This document shows, in pieces, positions 50,638 to 58,816 of a stretch of DNA of 64,000 nucleotides. Numbering within the stretch: the stretch's first letter is position 1; each line of letters begins with the position of its first letter. The stretch lies in assembly GCA_031973395.1 (NCBI GenBank), contig DALYDD010000003.1, positions 6,272-70,271 of the forward strand. The letters are read 5' to 3'. A model generated the notes under the pieces. The model was not told the DNA's origin and did no database searches. It worked only from the letters and a program-made list of their open reading frames with translations. Position numbers and translations under genes: made by a program. The DNA is from DALYDD01 sp031973395. Lineage in GTDB: Bacteria > Patescibacteriota > Minisyncoccia > Phycocordibacterales > CAIZLB01.

Positions 50638-50666
50638 TTGACAGATCTGAAGGGGTGTGCTACGGT
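50638..50666 (+). promoter_or_regulatory. Promoter of the 50.7-51.2 kb candidate RNA
   Basis: TTGACA (50638-50643), a 17-nt spacer and TACGGT (50661-50666) preceded by TGC, an extended -10. The -35 is a perfect consensus. The transcript should start near 50672. Confidence 0.6.
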
Positions 50667-50671
50667 ATTGT

Positions 50672-51190
50672 TATCGTGATGCAATAAGCAGACATCGCGA
50701 TAAAAGAGCGAGATCTAAGTGGCCATGGCTGCAAAGATCTCTAGGATGCAAAGTCACTCTTATAAAAAGTCTGCTGGGACACAGGTCCTTTGCTCATTCT
50801 TGGGCTCTCGGTGCCATGGCACCCTGCGAGCATTGTTTGGGGCCATAGCGCCTTTGCAGATCGTGGCCGATAAGGTCACAGGATGGCCACTAACTCGATG
50901 GCGAGAAGGTGGTAAAGTCGGGGATACGGCCAATTTTGGCCCAACCCGCAATTGCTAAGATTGAGGAAGTTCAGTCACGTTCATTGAGGTTTACTTAGAC
51001 AGGACAAAAGAGCACGTTGCTCGGATAGTCTAAGGTTGCTGGGCTTCATGCCCATTTTGAATAGTTCGGCGGGAAGTCCCGCCCCCTAGATTCGGCGAAC
51101 ATTGCCAACGGGTCACCACTTTCTGGCACCCAGGCTCATATCGCCACCTCGGCCGGTTGCTTGCGCTCTAAACGCAGGTGACCGGCCTTT
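50672..51190 (+). ncRNA. Large structured RNA of unknown class
   Basis: About 520 nt between a promoter and a terminator, with no plausible protein. It is packed with local helices: TATCGTGATG/CATCGCGATA (50672-50681 with 50693-50702), GAGATCT/AGATCTC, TGCTC/GAGCA enclosing GGTGCC-AT-GGCACC, GTGGCC/GGCCAC, CTCG/CGAG, GGCCAA/TTGGCC, CTTAGAC/GTCTAAG enclosing GAGC/GCTC, GGGC/GCCC and GGCGGG-AAGT-CCCGCC. It appears richer in GC than its surroundings. I do not find the conserved motifs of RNase P RNA, tmRNA, SRP RNA or 6S RNA. Small reading frames inside look non-coding. Confidence 0.62.
51151..51190 (+). terminator. Terminator of the candidate RNA
   Basis: GGCCGGT (51151-51157) pairs with ACCGGCC (51181-51187), with an inner TGCG/CGCA helix and a short TTT tail. 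Confidence 0.75.
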
Positions 51191-51391
51191 CCATTTCTAC
51201 ACATTTCATTCAGTGTAATATGCGCTGTTTATTTTTTTATCAGAATTTTTATCATCAAATGACTTTTCAACATTACTCGCAATTAAACAGAAATTTTTTC
51301 ATAAAATAGTTTATAATAGCAGTACATCGCGACCTAATTGTGCAAGCTAAATTATATTCGCATGCACAAATAAAAACGCGCTCGTACCCGA
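51191..51391. other. pilB upstream region
   Basis: 201 bp, AT-rich. A TATAAT at 51312-51317 is a likely pilB -10 box and would give a leader of about 70 nt. The leader can form a GTGCA/TGCAC stem-loop (about 51340-51366) just before the pilB ATG. So pilB, unlike many genes here, is probably not leaderless. Confidence 0.5.
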
Positions 51392-53143
51392 ATGTTCATC
51401 GAATCATCCCAATTAAAACAAGCCTTGCTCGAAGCAGGGCAGATAAACGAGAGTGATCTCGATGCCGCTTTTAAAACTGCGCAAGAAAAAAGCGTAGAAG
51501 TTGGAGATATTTTAATCTCTGGAGGAAAAATAAATGAAGATGACTATCGCCGCGTTCTTGCACATGTCCTCGGTGTGCCTTTTGTGGATCTGAAAAATGA
51601 GAAATTAGAATTCGAAATCTTGTCATTGATCCCTGAGCCAATTGCCCGAAATCATAATATTGTGGCCTATGCGAAAAAGGGCGAATCGCTCGAAGTGGCC
51701 ATGCTCGACACAGATGATTTATCGGCTATTGATTTTATAAAAAAGAAAACCGGCTTCAAGATTTTGCCTCGTCTTACAAATACAGAATCGATGAAGTCTG
51801 CGCTCATTCAGTATCAAAAAACATTGAAGGCTGATTTCGGCGATATCATCCAGCAAGAAGCAAGTAATTTGAAAGTGAAACAGGAGGCAGGTGATGAAGC
51901 GAGTGGAGAAGATCTAAAAAAACTTGCGGAAGATTTGCCGGTGGTTCGAATTGTAGACACGCTATTGAAACATGCGGTTTTGCAGGATGCATCTGATATT
52001 CATATCGAGCAAATGGAACTCGAGGTCGTGGTGCGTTACCGAATCGATGGAATTCTTCATGATGCCATGGTTTTGCCAAAACAAGTTGGTTCAAGTATTA
52101 CGGCCCGTATAAAAGTTCTTTCTAACTTGAAGCTTGATGAGAAAAGATTGCCGCAGGATGGACGATTCAAGATTGAGCTCAATGGAGAAAAGATCTCTTT
52201 TCGTGTTTCTATTCTACCCACATATTTTGGTGAAAAAACCGTAATGCGATTATTGCGCGAAGGTGTTTCTGGTTTTACTTTGGAAAAACTTGGCTTCCAC
52301 GGACAAAACTTGGAAATCATTCATGAGGCTTGCAAACTTGCCGACGGGCTTATTTTGACAACAGGTCCGACTGGATCTGGAAAGACAACCACGCTGTATA
52401 CCGCGCTCGATATTTTGAATACTCCTGATGTAAATATTTCGACTGTAGAAGATCCGGTGGAATATCAAATGAAGCGCATCAATCAAACGCAAGTAAAGCC
52501 TGAAATTGGTTTTACATTTGCCAATGGATTGCGATCACTTTTGCGACAAGATCCAGATGTCATCATGGTGGGAGAAATTCGAGATAATGAAACAGCGGCT
52601 CTTGCAATCAATGCCGCGCTCACTGGCCACCTCGTGCTTTCAACATTGCACACCAACTCAGCTGCTGGTGCTATTCCACGCCTCATTGATATGAAATGCG
52701 AGCCATTCCTTCTCGTATCAACTTTGCGCGTCATTGTAGCGCAGCGATTGGTTCGCCGTTTGCATACTTCAAAACAAAAATATAATTTAACAAAAGAAGA
52801 ACTCGCGTCGATCTCAAAGCATATTGATATGGATAAGGTTTTGAAGGCTTTGCGTGAGGAAGGAATTGTGGAAAAGAAAGCGGAGTGGGCTGATATTCCT
52901 TTTTATAAACCGGTGCCAGATTCAGAATCAGAAGATGGATACAAAGGCCGAGTAGGTATTCACGAAACACTCAAGATCTCTCCAACAATCAAAGATATGG
53001 TGATCAAAGCCGCAACTTCCGACGAAATCGAAAAACAGGCACGCAATGAAGGTATGCTCACTATGTTTGAAGACGGTCTCTTCAAGGCGGCACAAGGCAT
53101 GACTTCAATCGAAGAAATCTTACGCGTGGTCTCAGTAGATTAA
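51392..53143 (+). CDS. pilB: Type IV pilus assembly ATPase PilB
   Basis: A 583-aa GspE/PilB secretion ATPase that powers pilus extension. A MshEN-type N-domain (1-150) is followed by the ATPase with Walker A GPTGSGKT (325-332), the Asp box, Walker B region DPDVIMVGEIRD (about 389-400) and His box HLVLSTLHTN (about 414-423). The tetracysteine zinc motif usual in PilB is absent; that segment reads RRLHTSKQKYN. It opens a six-gene operon with pilC 34 bp downstream. No pilT or pilM appears in the window. Confidence 0.94.
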   Translation: MFIESSQLKQALLEAGQINESDLDAAFKTAQEKSVEVGDILISGGKINEDDYRRVLAHVLGVPFVDLKNEKLEFEILSLIPEPIARNHNIVAYAKKGESLEVAMLDTDDLSAIDFIKKKTGFKILPRLTNTESMKSALIQYQKTLKADFGDIIQQEASNLKVKQEAGDEASGEDLKKLAEDLPVVRIVDTLLKHAVLQDASDIHIEQMELEVVVRYRIDGILHDAMVLPKQVGSSITARIKVLSNLKLDEKRLPQDGRFKIELNGEKISFRVSILPTYFGEKTVMRLLREGVSGFTLEKLGFHGQNLEIIHEACKLADGLILTTGPTGSGKTTTLYTALDILNTPDVNISTVEDPVEYQMKRINQTQVKPEIGFTFANGLRSLLRQDPDVIMVGEIRDNETAALAINAALTGHLVLSTLHTNSAAGAIPRLIDMKCEPFLLVSTLRVIVAQRLVRRLHTSKQKYNLTKEELASISKHIDMDKVLKALREEGIVEKKAEWADIPFYKPVPDSESEDGYKGRVGIHETLKISPTIKDMVIKAATSDEIEKQARNEGMLTMFEDGLFKAAQGMTSIEEILRVVSVD

Positions 53144-53177
53144 ATGGTGTGCGGCCGTAGAAACTTTTTATACAAAA

Positions 53178-54380
53178 ATGAAATTCGCATATACAGCAAT
53201 AAGCAAAGAGGGCACTAAATATTCCAATACTTTGGAAGCTAATGATAAGGGCGCTTTTTATCAGGAATTTCGTAAGACCGGAGATGTTTTGGTTTCAGTT
53301 AAAAATGAAAAAGAGAAAAAATCTGGAAATATTAGTCTCTTTGGTCGAATAAAACCTATCGACAAAATCACTTTTGCCAGAAATATCGGTAATATGCTCG
53401 AAGCAGGACTCTCGCTTTCTCGTGCAATCAGCGTAATCGAACGACAGTCTACAAAACCAAAAATGCAGGTAATTTGTCGTGCTCTCAATAGCTCGATCGC
53501 GGCAGGAAAAAGTTTTTATGAAAGCTTGATGCAGCATCCAAAAGTCTTTTCGACGCTTTTTACCTCTATGGTGAGAGCTGGTGAGGAGTCAGGAAATCTC
53601 GTTGAATCTCTGAAGCATGTTTCGACTCAAATGGAGAAAAGCTATTTGCTTAATAAAAAAGTACGCGGGGCAATGATGTACCCGTCGGTGATTATTTGTG
53701 TGATGCTTTTGGTTGGGGTGCTTATGATGATTTTCGTGGTACCTGGTCTTACCAAAACGTTTACTGATCTGAAGGTGGAGTTGCCGGGCACGACACGGAT
53801 TATTCTTGGCCTCAGTTCGTTTTTGCAGCATTATTATCTTCTTGCTTTCGGCATGATTATTGCGGTGATTTTCGGCTTTGTCTATGGAATTAAAACAAAG
53901 ATTGGGAAAAAAGCCTGGGACTATTTTGTTTTGAGAATCCCGGTTGTGGCACCAATTCTTAAAGAGTCGAATGCGGCCCGCACAGCCAGAACTCTTTCGT
54001 CTTTGCTCTCTGCTGGTGTAGATTTATTGCAGGCCGTCAAAATCACAGGTGAAGTGATGCAAAATGTATATTACAAGAGAGTGATGCAAGCTACGGAGAA
54101 GGTTGTTGAAAAAGGAGAACCTCTTTCCACTGTTTTTGCAAAAGAGACAAAGCTCTATCCTGTATTCGTAAGCGAAATGGTAAGCGTTGGAGAAGAAACT
54201 GGAAAATTGGCCACCATGCTCATCGGCGTTGCTACATTTTATGAAAACGAAGTCGAACAAAAAACAAAAGACCTCTCGACCATCATCGAACCGTTTTTGA
54301 TGGTTATTATTGGAGGGGCAGTTGGATTCTTTGCCGTATCGATGATCACGCCAATGTATTCGGTTATGGATAATTTATAA
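53178..54380 (+). CDS. pilC: Type IV pilus inner-membrane platform protein PilC
   Basis: A 400-aa GspF/PilC protein that anchors the ATPase to the membrane. It has two repeated T2SSF domains: FARNIGNMLEAGLSLSRAI (about 66-84) and ARTARTLSSLLSAGVDLLQA (about 267-286). Each is followed by a GEESGNL or GEETGKL motif (about 138-144 and 340-346) and hydrophobic segments at about 168-192, 218-238 and 370-395. It is complete. It is followed by a pilin gene after 2 bp, so the operon is tightly packed. Confidence 0.94.
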   Translation: MKFAYTAISKEGTKYSNTLEANDKGAFYQEFRKTGDVLVSVKNEKEKKSGNISLFGRIKPIDKITFARNIGNMLEAGLSLSRAISVIERQSTKPKMQVICRALNSSIAAGKSFYESLMQHPKVFSTLFTSMVRAGEESGNLVESLKHVSTQMEKSYLLNKKVRGAMMYPSVIICVMLLVGVLMMIFVVPGLTKTFTDLKVELPGTTRIILGLSSFLQHYYLLAFGMIIAVIFGFVYGIKTKIGKKAWDYFVLRIPVVAPILKESNAARTARTLSSLLSAGVDLLQAVKITGEVMQNVYYKRVMQATEKVVEKGEPLSTVFAKETKLYPVFVSEMVSVGEETGKLATMLIGVATFYENEVEQKTKDLSTIIEPFLMVIIGGAVGFFAVSMITPMYSVMDNL

Positions 54381-54382
54381 AT

Positions 54383-54838
54383 ATGAAAAGAGCTTTTACT
54401 ATTATTGAAGTACTGATCAGTATAGCCATCCTGGCATTATTATTGGGTATTTCAATGACAATATTTCAAGCTATGACCAAACAGCAGAGTTTGGATCGAG
54501 ACGTTGAAACGGCGGGTTCATATCTCCTCCGTGCTCGTAATCAAACCATCACTGGTGAGGATGGATTGCAATACGGTGTTCATTTTGCCTCAACTTCCGT
54601 CACTTTATTTAAGGGAACTACATATAATTCCGCCACGACAAGTAATATTGTTTCGAATTTTCGTAATCCGACATATATGCACTCGATCAACCTGACCGGT
54701 GGTGTGTATGATGTTTATTTCAAGAAACTTTCAGGAGCTCCAAGTGCAACTGGTACTATTATTTATCGGCTATCCTCAGCGAGCACCACTCAAAAGTTGA
54801 TAAATATATACGGAAGCGGTTTAGTTGAGGTACAATAG
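54383..54838 (+). CDS. Type IV prepilin-like protein 1
   Basis: A 151-aa pilin-like protein. The class III leader is very short (MKRA) and followed by FTIIEVLISIAILALLLG, with Phe+1 and Glu+5, the classic processing and assembly residues. The C-terminal part is a small beta-rich head. It is probably a major or minor pilin of the pilB-pilC system, or a pseudopilin. It starts 2 bp after pilC, with no Shine-Dalgarno sequence. Confidence 0.85.
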   Translation: MKRAFTIIEVLISIAILALLLGISMTIFQAMTKQQSLDRDVETAGSYLLRARNQTITGEDGLQYGVHFASTSVTLFKGTTYNSATTSNIVSNFRNPTYMHSINLTGGVYDVYFKKLSGAPSATGTIIYRLSSASTTQKLINIYGSGLVEVQ

Positions 54839-54846
54839 ATAAAGCG

Positions 54847-55275
54847 ATGCGATTACAAAAACAGAAAGGATCGGGGATGGTTGAAGTATTGATTGCCTCC
54901 GCAATTATGGTGGCTGTGATTGTGAGTGTGGTTGGTGTATATCACTCACTGGCTAGAATGTCTCTTCAAAATACTGAGCATATTCAAGCGGCATTTCTCA
55001 TGGAAGAAGGGGTAGAGGCTGTTCGAGTTATGCGCGATGCTTCATGGTCNNNNNNNNNNTGGAAAGCTACAACCACTCCTCAGATTGTGGATATTTTTAC
55101 ACGCACAATCGTATTTGCGAATGTTAACCGAGATGCGAGCTTCAATATTGTTACGTCGGGTGGTTCTCAAGATACAGGCACGAGAAAGGCTACGATTAGC
55201 GTTGATTGGCTTACCAAAAATGGTACTACGACAAAATCGGTCGATATGTATATTTTTAAAACATTCAATAATTAA
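54847..55275 (+). CDS. Type IV prepilin-like protein 2 (PilV-like), interrupted by assembly gap
   Basis: Leader MRLQKQKGSG then MVEVLIASAIMVAVIVSVVG, with Glu+3 and a hydrophobic helix as in PilV-like minor pilins. The head includes EEGVEAVRVMRDASW before the gap and WKATTTPQIVDIF after. Ten Ns at 55050-55059 interrupt the head. The frame is open on both sides, but about 15-25 residues usual in such proteins between these two phrases are missing, so the gap size is not real. The stop and next ATG nearly touch. Confidence 0.8.
   Translation: MRLQKQKGSGMVEVLIASAIMVAVIVSVVGVYHSLARMSLQNTEHIQAAFLMEEGVEAVRVMRDASWXXXXWKATTTPQIVDIFTRTIVFANVNRDASFNIVTSGGSQDTGTRKATISVDWLTKNGTTTKSVDMYIFKTFNN
55050..55059. 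other. Assembly gap (10 N)
   Basis: Ten Ns in the middle of the second pilin gene. The frame is preserved by chance or by design; the true length is unknown. Confidence 0.97.
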
Positions 55276-55824
55276 ATGATCAGAAAAAGAAATACAATTC
55301 ATGTTTCAGCTCATAAATCACGAGGGATGTCGCTTGTAGAGCTTGTTATTTATATGGCGATGCTCGTAGTATTGCTGAGCGCCATTATCCAATCAGTGCT
55401 CATCCTCTCTACTCATTATCGAGGAGTACGAAATACTCGAGATATTGAAGATTCTGCTATCGCCGTTTTCGATAGACTTGTTCGTGAAGCCCGCAGTGCC
55501 GATGATATCGTTACTGCCTCATCAACCTTCTTGGTTTCGCCTGGAGCGGTTGCCCTGCTTTCAACTGATGCGACGACCGGGCAATCAACCACTACTCGAT
55601 TTTTTGTATCAAATGGCAAGGTGCGCATTTCTGAAAATGGCATTGATCTAGGTCCTCTCACAAAAGAAAGTGTGTCCGTACTCGGATTTACCGTATATCA
55701 AATTACATCTTCGAACTCGAAAGGACTCAAGATTGAATTAAGTTTGCAAGCCGATGAAGCAACCCCTGCAATTATCTCCAAGAATTTTTATACAACAGTG
55801 GTGCTCAGGGGGACTTATCAATAA
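55276..55824 (+). CDS. Type IV prepilin-like protein 3 (PilW-like)
   Basis: A 182-aa protein with a longer leader (1-17, ending KSRG) then MSLVELVIYMAMLVVLLSAI, with Glu+5. The helix continues into a beta-rich head with VVLRGTYQ at the end. A PilW/PilJ-type minor pilin is likely. It starts directly after the previous stop codon (TAAATG junction), so translation is probably coupled. Confidence 0.82.
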   Translation: MIRKRNTIHVSAHKSRGMSLVELVIYMAMLVVLLSAIIQSVLILSTHYRGVRNTRDIEDSAIAVFDRLVREARSADDIVTASSTFLVSPGAVALLSTDATTGQSTTTRFFVSNGKVRISENGIDLGPLTKESVSVLGFTVYQITSSNSKGLKIELSLQADEATPAIISKNFYTTVVLRGTYQ

Positions 55825-55830
55825 TTTATC

Positions 55831-57594
55831 GTGTCCAAAACAAATATGAAAAGCTTTTCAGCAAAGAAATACACAGGTGGGCAAGTGGTGATGGCAGCAA
55901 CCCTCATTTTCCTCACACTTTCTCTTGTTGTGGTTATTGGGATTTCTTCTCCTATTGCATCTCAAATCAGGAATAGCTCACTTGTTTTACAAACCCGAAA
56001 AAGTGTCACTGCGGCAGAAACCATGAATGATGATGCACTGTACAGATTAAATTCTGGTCGAACATTGCCCGCGACAATGGTTTTAGCTCTCAATGACTCT
56101 ACCTCTACAGCGCAAATTACTGATGTCGGAGGGGCCAAACAGATTATTTCCATCGGTGAATTCGGTAATACAGAACGAGTTTCGAAATCCACATTCTCAC
56201 AAGGAAGCGGGGTCTCAATCAGCTATGGATTGCAGGTGGGAAATGGGGGCCTCACTATGAATGGTGGACCAACTATCTATGGAAATGCATACTCAAATGG
56301 AAATATTACAGCTTCGGGAGGATCCACTATTACAGGTAGCGCTAGTGCGGCTGCGTACTTAAGCGCGAGCCCTCTAATCAGCAATGGTACAGATGTGACA
56401 CCTTGGGGCTCTGTCGATGTGGGAAAAACAAATAATGTACAGCTCATAGCTCAGAGTTTCCAAGTTCCTGTCACATCTTCGATCACTTCATTTAATATAT
56501 ATGTAAAAAAATCCGGGGCCCCCGCCAATGGAACACTTAAAATTTATAATTCAAATGGCTCAAATGTGGGCACAACACAGATCGGTAGTTCGGGGACATT
56601 GAGTGCTGCGCTCGTGAATGGACAATATGATTGGATTGAAATCTATCCAACTGCTCCAATTACACTCACTGCAAATACGACGTATTGGCTAACATTTGAA
56701 TACCAGGGAAGTAATGTTAATTACTATACATTAGGGGCGAATGATAATACATACGGTGCAGGTTCATTGAAATTGAAGAATAAGACAGGTGGTTCATGGG
56801 GTGCCTATTATGATGCAACTCCGGGCACAAAGGATATCTATTTTTCTATGACCACAGGGGTTGTGAGCACGATTAGCGGAATTACAATACAAGGCAGTGC
56901 CAATGCCGCAGTTATTAATAATTCTACAGTAAACGGCAATCTATATTGCCAGAGCGGTACTTCGAATAATAAGGCTTGTGACGATACACAACCCCTACCA
57001 TCATCACAGCCAATGCCAATTTCTTCTGCGAATATTCAAGCTTGGAAGGATGAGGCTTCGAGTGGAACTATTCGAAATTCTTCTTGGGATCTGGGAAACG
57101 ATACATCAACATCAACACCCGGTGCAATGAAGATCGTAGGTGACCTAACGGTCCGAGATGGTGCAACTTTGACAATTACCGGGCCGCTATATGTAACTGG
57201 CCGGTTTAAAATCGAGGGGGGTGCTCGAGTCAAATTGGCAAGCTCATACGGCACAGGAGATGAGGTTATCGTTGTGCAATCATTCAAACTTTCAGGTGGT
57301 GGTACGCTCAATGGTAGTGGTACGGCTGGTAGTTATGTAACCTTAGTTGCTGATAGTGCGAATATTGGTGGAGTATATGCAGGCGAGGCTGAGGGTGGAA
57401 CCAGCGCGGTTGTCTACATGGCGCCATTTGGGACCATCAAGTTCTCTGGTGGAGCCTCTGCTAAGGCAGCTGTCGCTAATGCGATAATAATGGAGGGCGG
57501 TACTAGCTTGGTATATGAGGCGGGCCTAGCCAGCATTACATTTAATAACGGTCCCTCGGGTGCGTGGAATGTGAATAGTTGGAAGGAAATCTAA
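55831..57594 (+). CDS. Large pilus-associated surface protein (PilX-like N-terminus, possible tip adhesin)
   Basis: A 587-aa protein. The first 60 residues (GGQVVMAATLIFLTLSLVVVIG helix, then a polar helix) look like a PilX-type pilin stalk. An intervening beta-helix-like region (about 140-180) follows. Residues 185-340 read like a choice-of-anchor R or carbohydrate-binding beta-sandwich (SFNIYVKKSGAPANGTLKIY; TYWLTFEYQGS). Residues 345-587 are again repetitive beta-helix with Gly/Ala/Ser turns. The GTG at 55831 or ATG at 55846 may be the start. It is probably a pilus-tip adhesin. Confidence 0.72.
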   Translation: MSKTNMKSFSAKKYTGGQVVMAATLIFLTLSLVVVIGISSPIASQIRNSSLVLQTRKSVTAAETMNDDALYRLNSGRTLPATMVLALNDSTSTAQITDVGGAKQIISIGEFGNTERVSKSTFSQGSGVSISYGLQVGNGGLTMNGGPTIYGNAYSNGNITASGGSTITGSASAAAYLSASPLISNGTDVTPWGSVDVGKTNNVQLIAQSFQVPVTSSITSFNIYVKKSGAPANGTLKIYNSNGSNVGTTQIGSSGTLSAALVNGQYDWIEIYPTAPITLTANTTYWLTFEYQGSNVNYYTLGANDNTYGAGSLKLKNKTGGSWGAYYDATPGTKDIYFSMTTGVVSTISGITIQGSANAAVINNSTVNGNLYCQSGTSNNKACDDTQPLPSSQPMPISSANIQAWKDEASSGTIRNSSWDLGNDTSTSTPGAMKIVGDLTVRDGATLTITGPLYVTGRFKIEGGARVKLASSYGTGDEVIVVQSFKLSGGGTLNGSGTAGSYVTLVADSANIGGVYAGEAEGGTSAVVYMAPFGTIKFSGGASAKAAVANAIIMEGGTSLVYEAGLASITFNNGPSGAWNVNSWKEI

Positions 57595-57595
57595 C

Positions 57596-57698
57596 AAAAT
57601 ACAATGGCACCTAGGAAACGCAGTCATCTTCTGCTGAAGATGCTGCTCCTGCTCAGAGCCAAGCTCTTCCGCAAGGTTCCTAGGTGTTATTGCATTTT
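57596..57698 (+). terminator. Long branched hairpin ending the pilus operon
   Basis: A 22-bp outer stem with three imperfect pairs (57596-57617 with 57677-57698) encloses at least two small hairpins (CATCTTC/GAAGATG and AGAG/CTCT). A T-rich 3' arm makes it a terminator. Its size and branches are unusual and may make it a stable RNA 3' end or a separate small RNA. Confidence 0.7.
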
Positions 57699-57777
57699 GT
57701 TTGGAGTACAAATCCGCGGGTGACTTGATGGTTTAGAAAGTGTGCCGTGCGCTCTTTTCTTGATATAATGCCTCAAT

Positions 57778-58794
57778 ATGATTCACAAAAAGAAAAAACT
57801 GCTCATGGCCGCAAACTGGAAGATGACCCCGCCGACACTTCAGGATGCTCGAAGAAAGGCTCTTTCATTCAAATTAATTTCAAAAAAGTATCAGAAAGTT
57901 CCAAAATCTCCCATAAGTATGCAGGTTTTAGTTTGCCCACCCTATCCTTTTATACAAGGTCTCCAGGATATTTTGAAAAATTCTCCGGCTGTAGTTGGAG
58001 CACAGGACGTTTCGCAATTTGATGGAGGATCGAAAACGGGCGAGATTGCTTCGACCATGATCCAATCCATGGGTGCGAATTATGCGATCGTTGGACATAG
58101 CGAGAGGCGAGCGATGGGTGACACAAATGAAATAGTGGCCGTAAAACTCGGACAGGTTTTGCGAACCGGTATGAATGCCATTTTGTGTATCGGAGAAAGT
58201 GTACGCGATGCAGAAGGTTCATATTTAGAAGATGTAAAAAAGCAGATGAAAGAAAGTCTGTCCCGAATGAATAATGGGGATTTTCATCGATTGGTAATCG
58301 CGTATGAACCAGTATGGGCAATTGGAAATAAAGACAATATCGCTTTGTCGGGGCACGAACTTCATCAGATGGCGATTTATATTAAAAAAGTTCTACGTGA
58401 TTTATTTAATGATTCGGCGGCAAATGTGGTAAAAGTTTTGTACGGTGGATCTGTGACTGCTGATAATGCCGCAGATATCATCTGGAATGGAGAAGTAGAT
58501 GGTCTATTGATTGGCCGTGCAAGTTTTGAACCGAAGAGTTATGAAGAGATTTGCAAAGCAATTCTTTATCCAACTTTTCAAGCGCATAAACTGGCGACTC
58601 GTCAAAAGATTCGTAATATCAAAACATCTATCAAGCGCAAAAAAGCAAATGGCCAAAAAGTGGCCGCTAAAGTGGCTGGACAAAATGCTGGGATGCGAGC
58701 TGGGGTTAAAACCAAAACAAATACAAAGGCGAAAACAAAATTGGGTGCCGCAAAAAAGAAGGGTAAAATTTTATCAAAGAAAAAGCGCACATAG
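57778..58794 (+). CDS. tpiA: Triosephosphate isomerase with basic C-terminal tail
   Basis: Glycolytic enzyme interconverting DHAP and glyceraldehyde-3-phosphate; 338 aa. It has AANWKM (11-16, Asn13 and Lys15), IVGHSERR (about 98-105, catalytic His), IAYEPVWAIG (about 177-186, catalytic Glu) and LYGGSV (about 220-225). The normal TIM ends near residue 262. A Lys/Ala-rich tail of about 75 residues follows (KKKGKILSKKKRT at the end). TATAAT (57764-57769) ends 8 nt before the ATG. pgk follows after 22 bp. Confidence 0.95.
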   Translation: MIHKKKKLLMAANWKMTPPTLQDARRKALSFKLISKKYQKVPKSPISMQVLVCPPYPFIQGLQDILKNSPAVVGAQDVSQFDGGSKTGEIASTMIQSMGANYAIVGHSERRAMGDTNEIVAVKLGQVLRTGMNAILCIGESVRDAEGSYLEDVKKQMKESLSRMNNGDFHRLVIAYEPVWAIGNKDNIALSGHELHQMAIYIKKVLRDLFNDSAANVVKVLYGGSVTADNAADIIWNGEVDGLLIGRASFEPKSYEEICKAILYPTFQAHKLATRQKIRNIKTSIKRKKANGQKVAAKVAGQNAGMRAGVKTKTNTKAKTKLGAAKKKGKILSKKKRT

Positions 58795-58816
58795 CCAATA
58801 AACATCACAGATCTAT

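Noticed and set aside
50657..50958. Reading frames of 63-79 codons inside the 50.7-51.2 kb region
   Set aside because: They overlap strong RNA helices, lack a ribosome binding site or a near -10 box, and have unprotein-like composition. The region is better explained as RNA.
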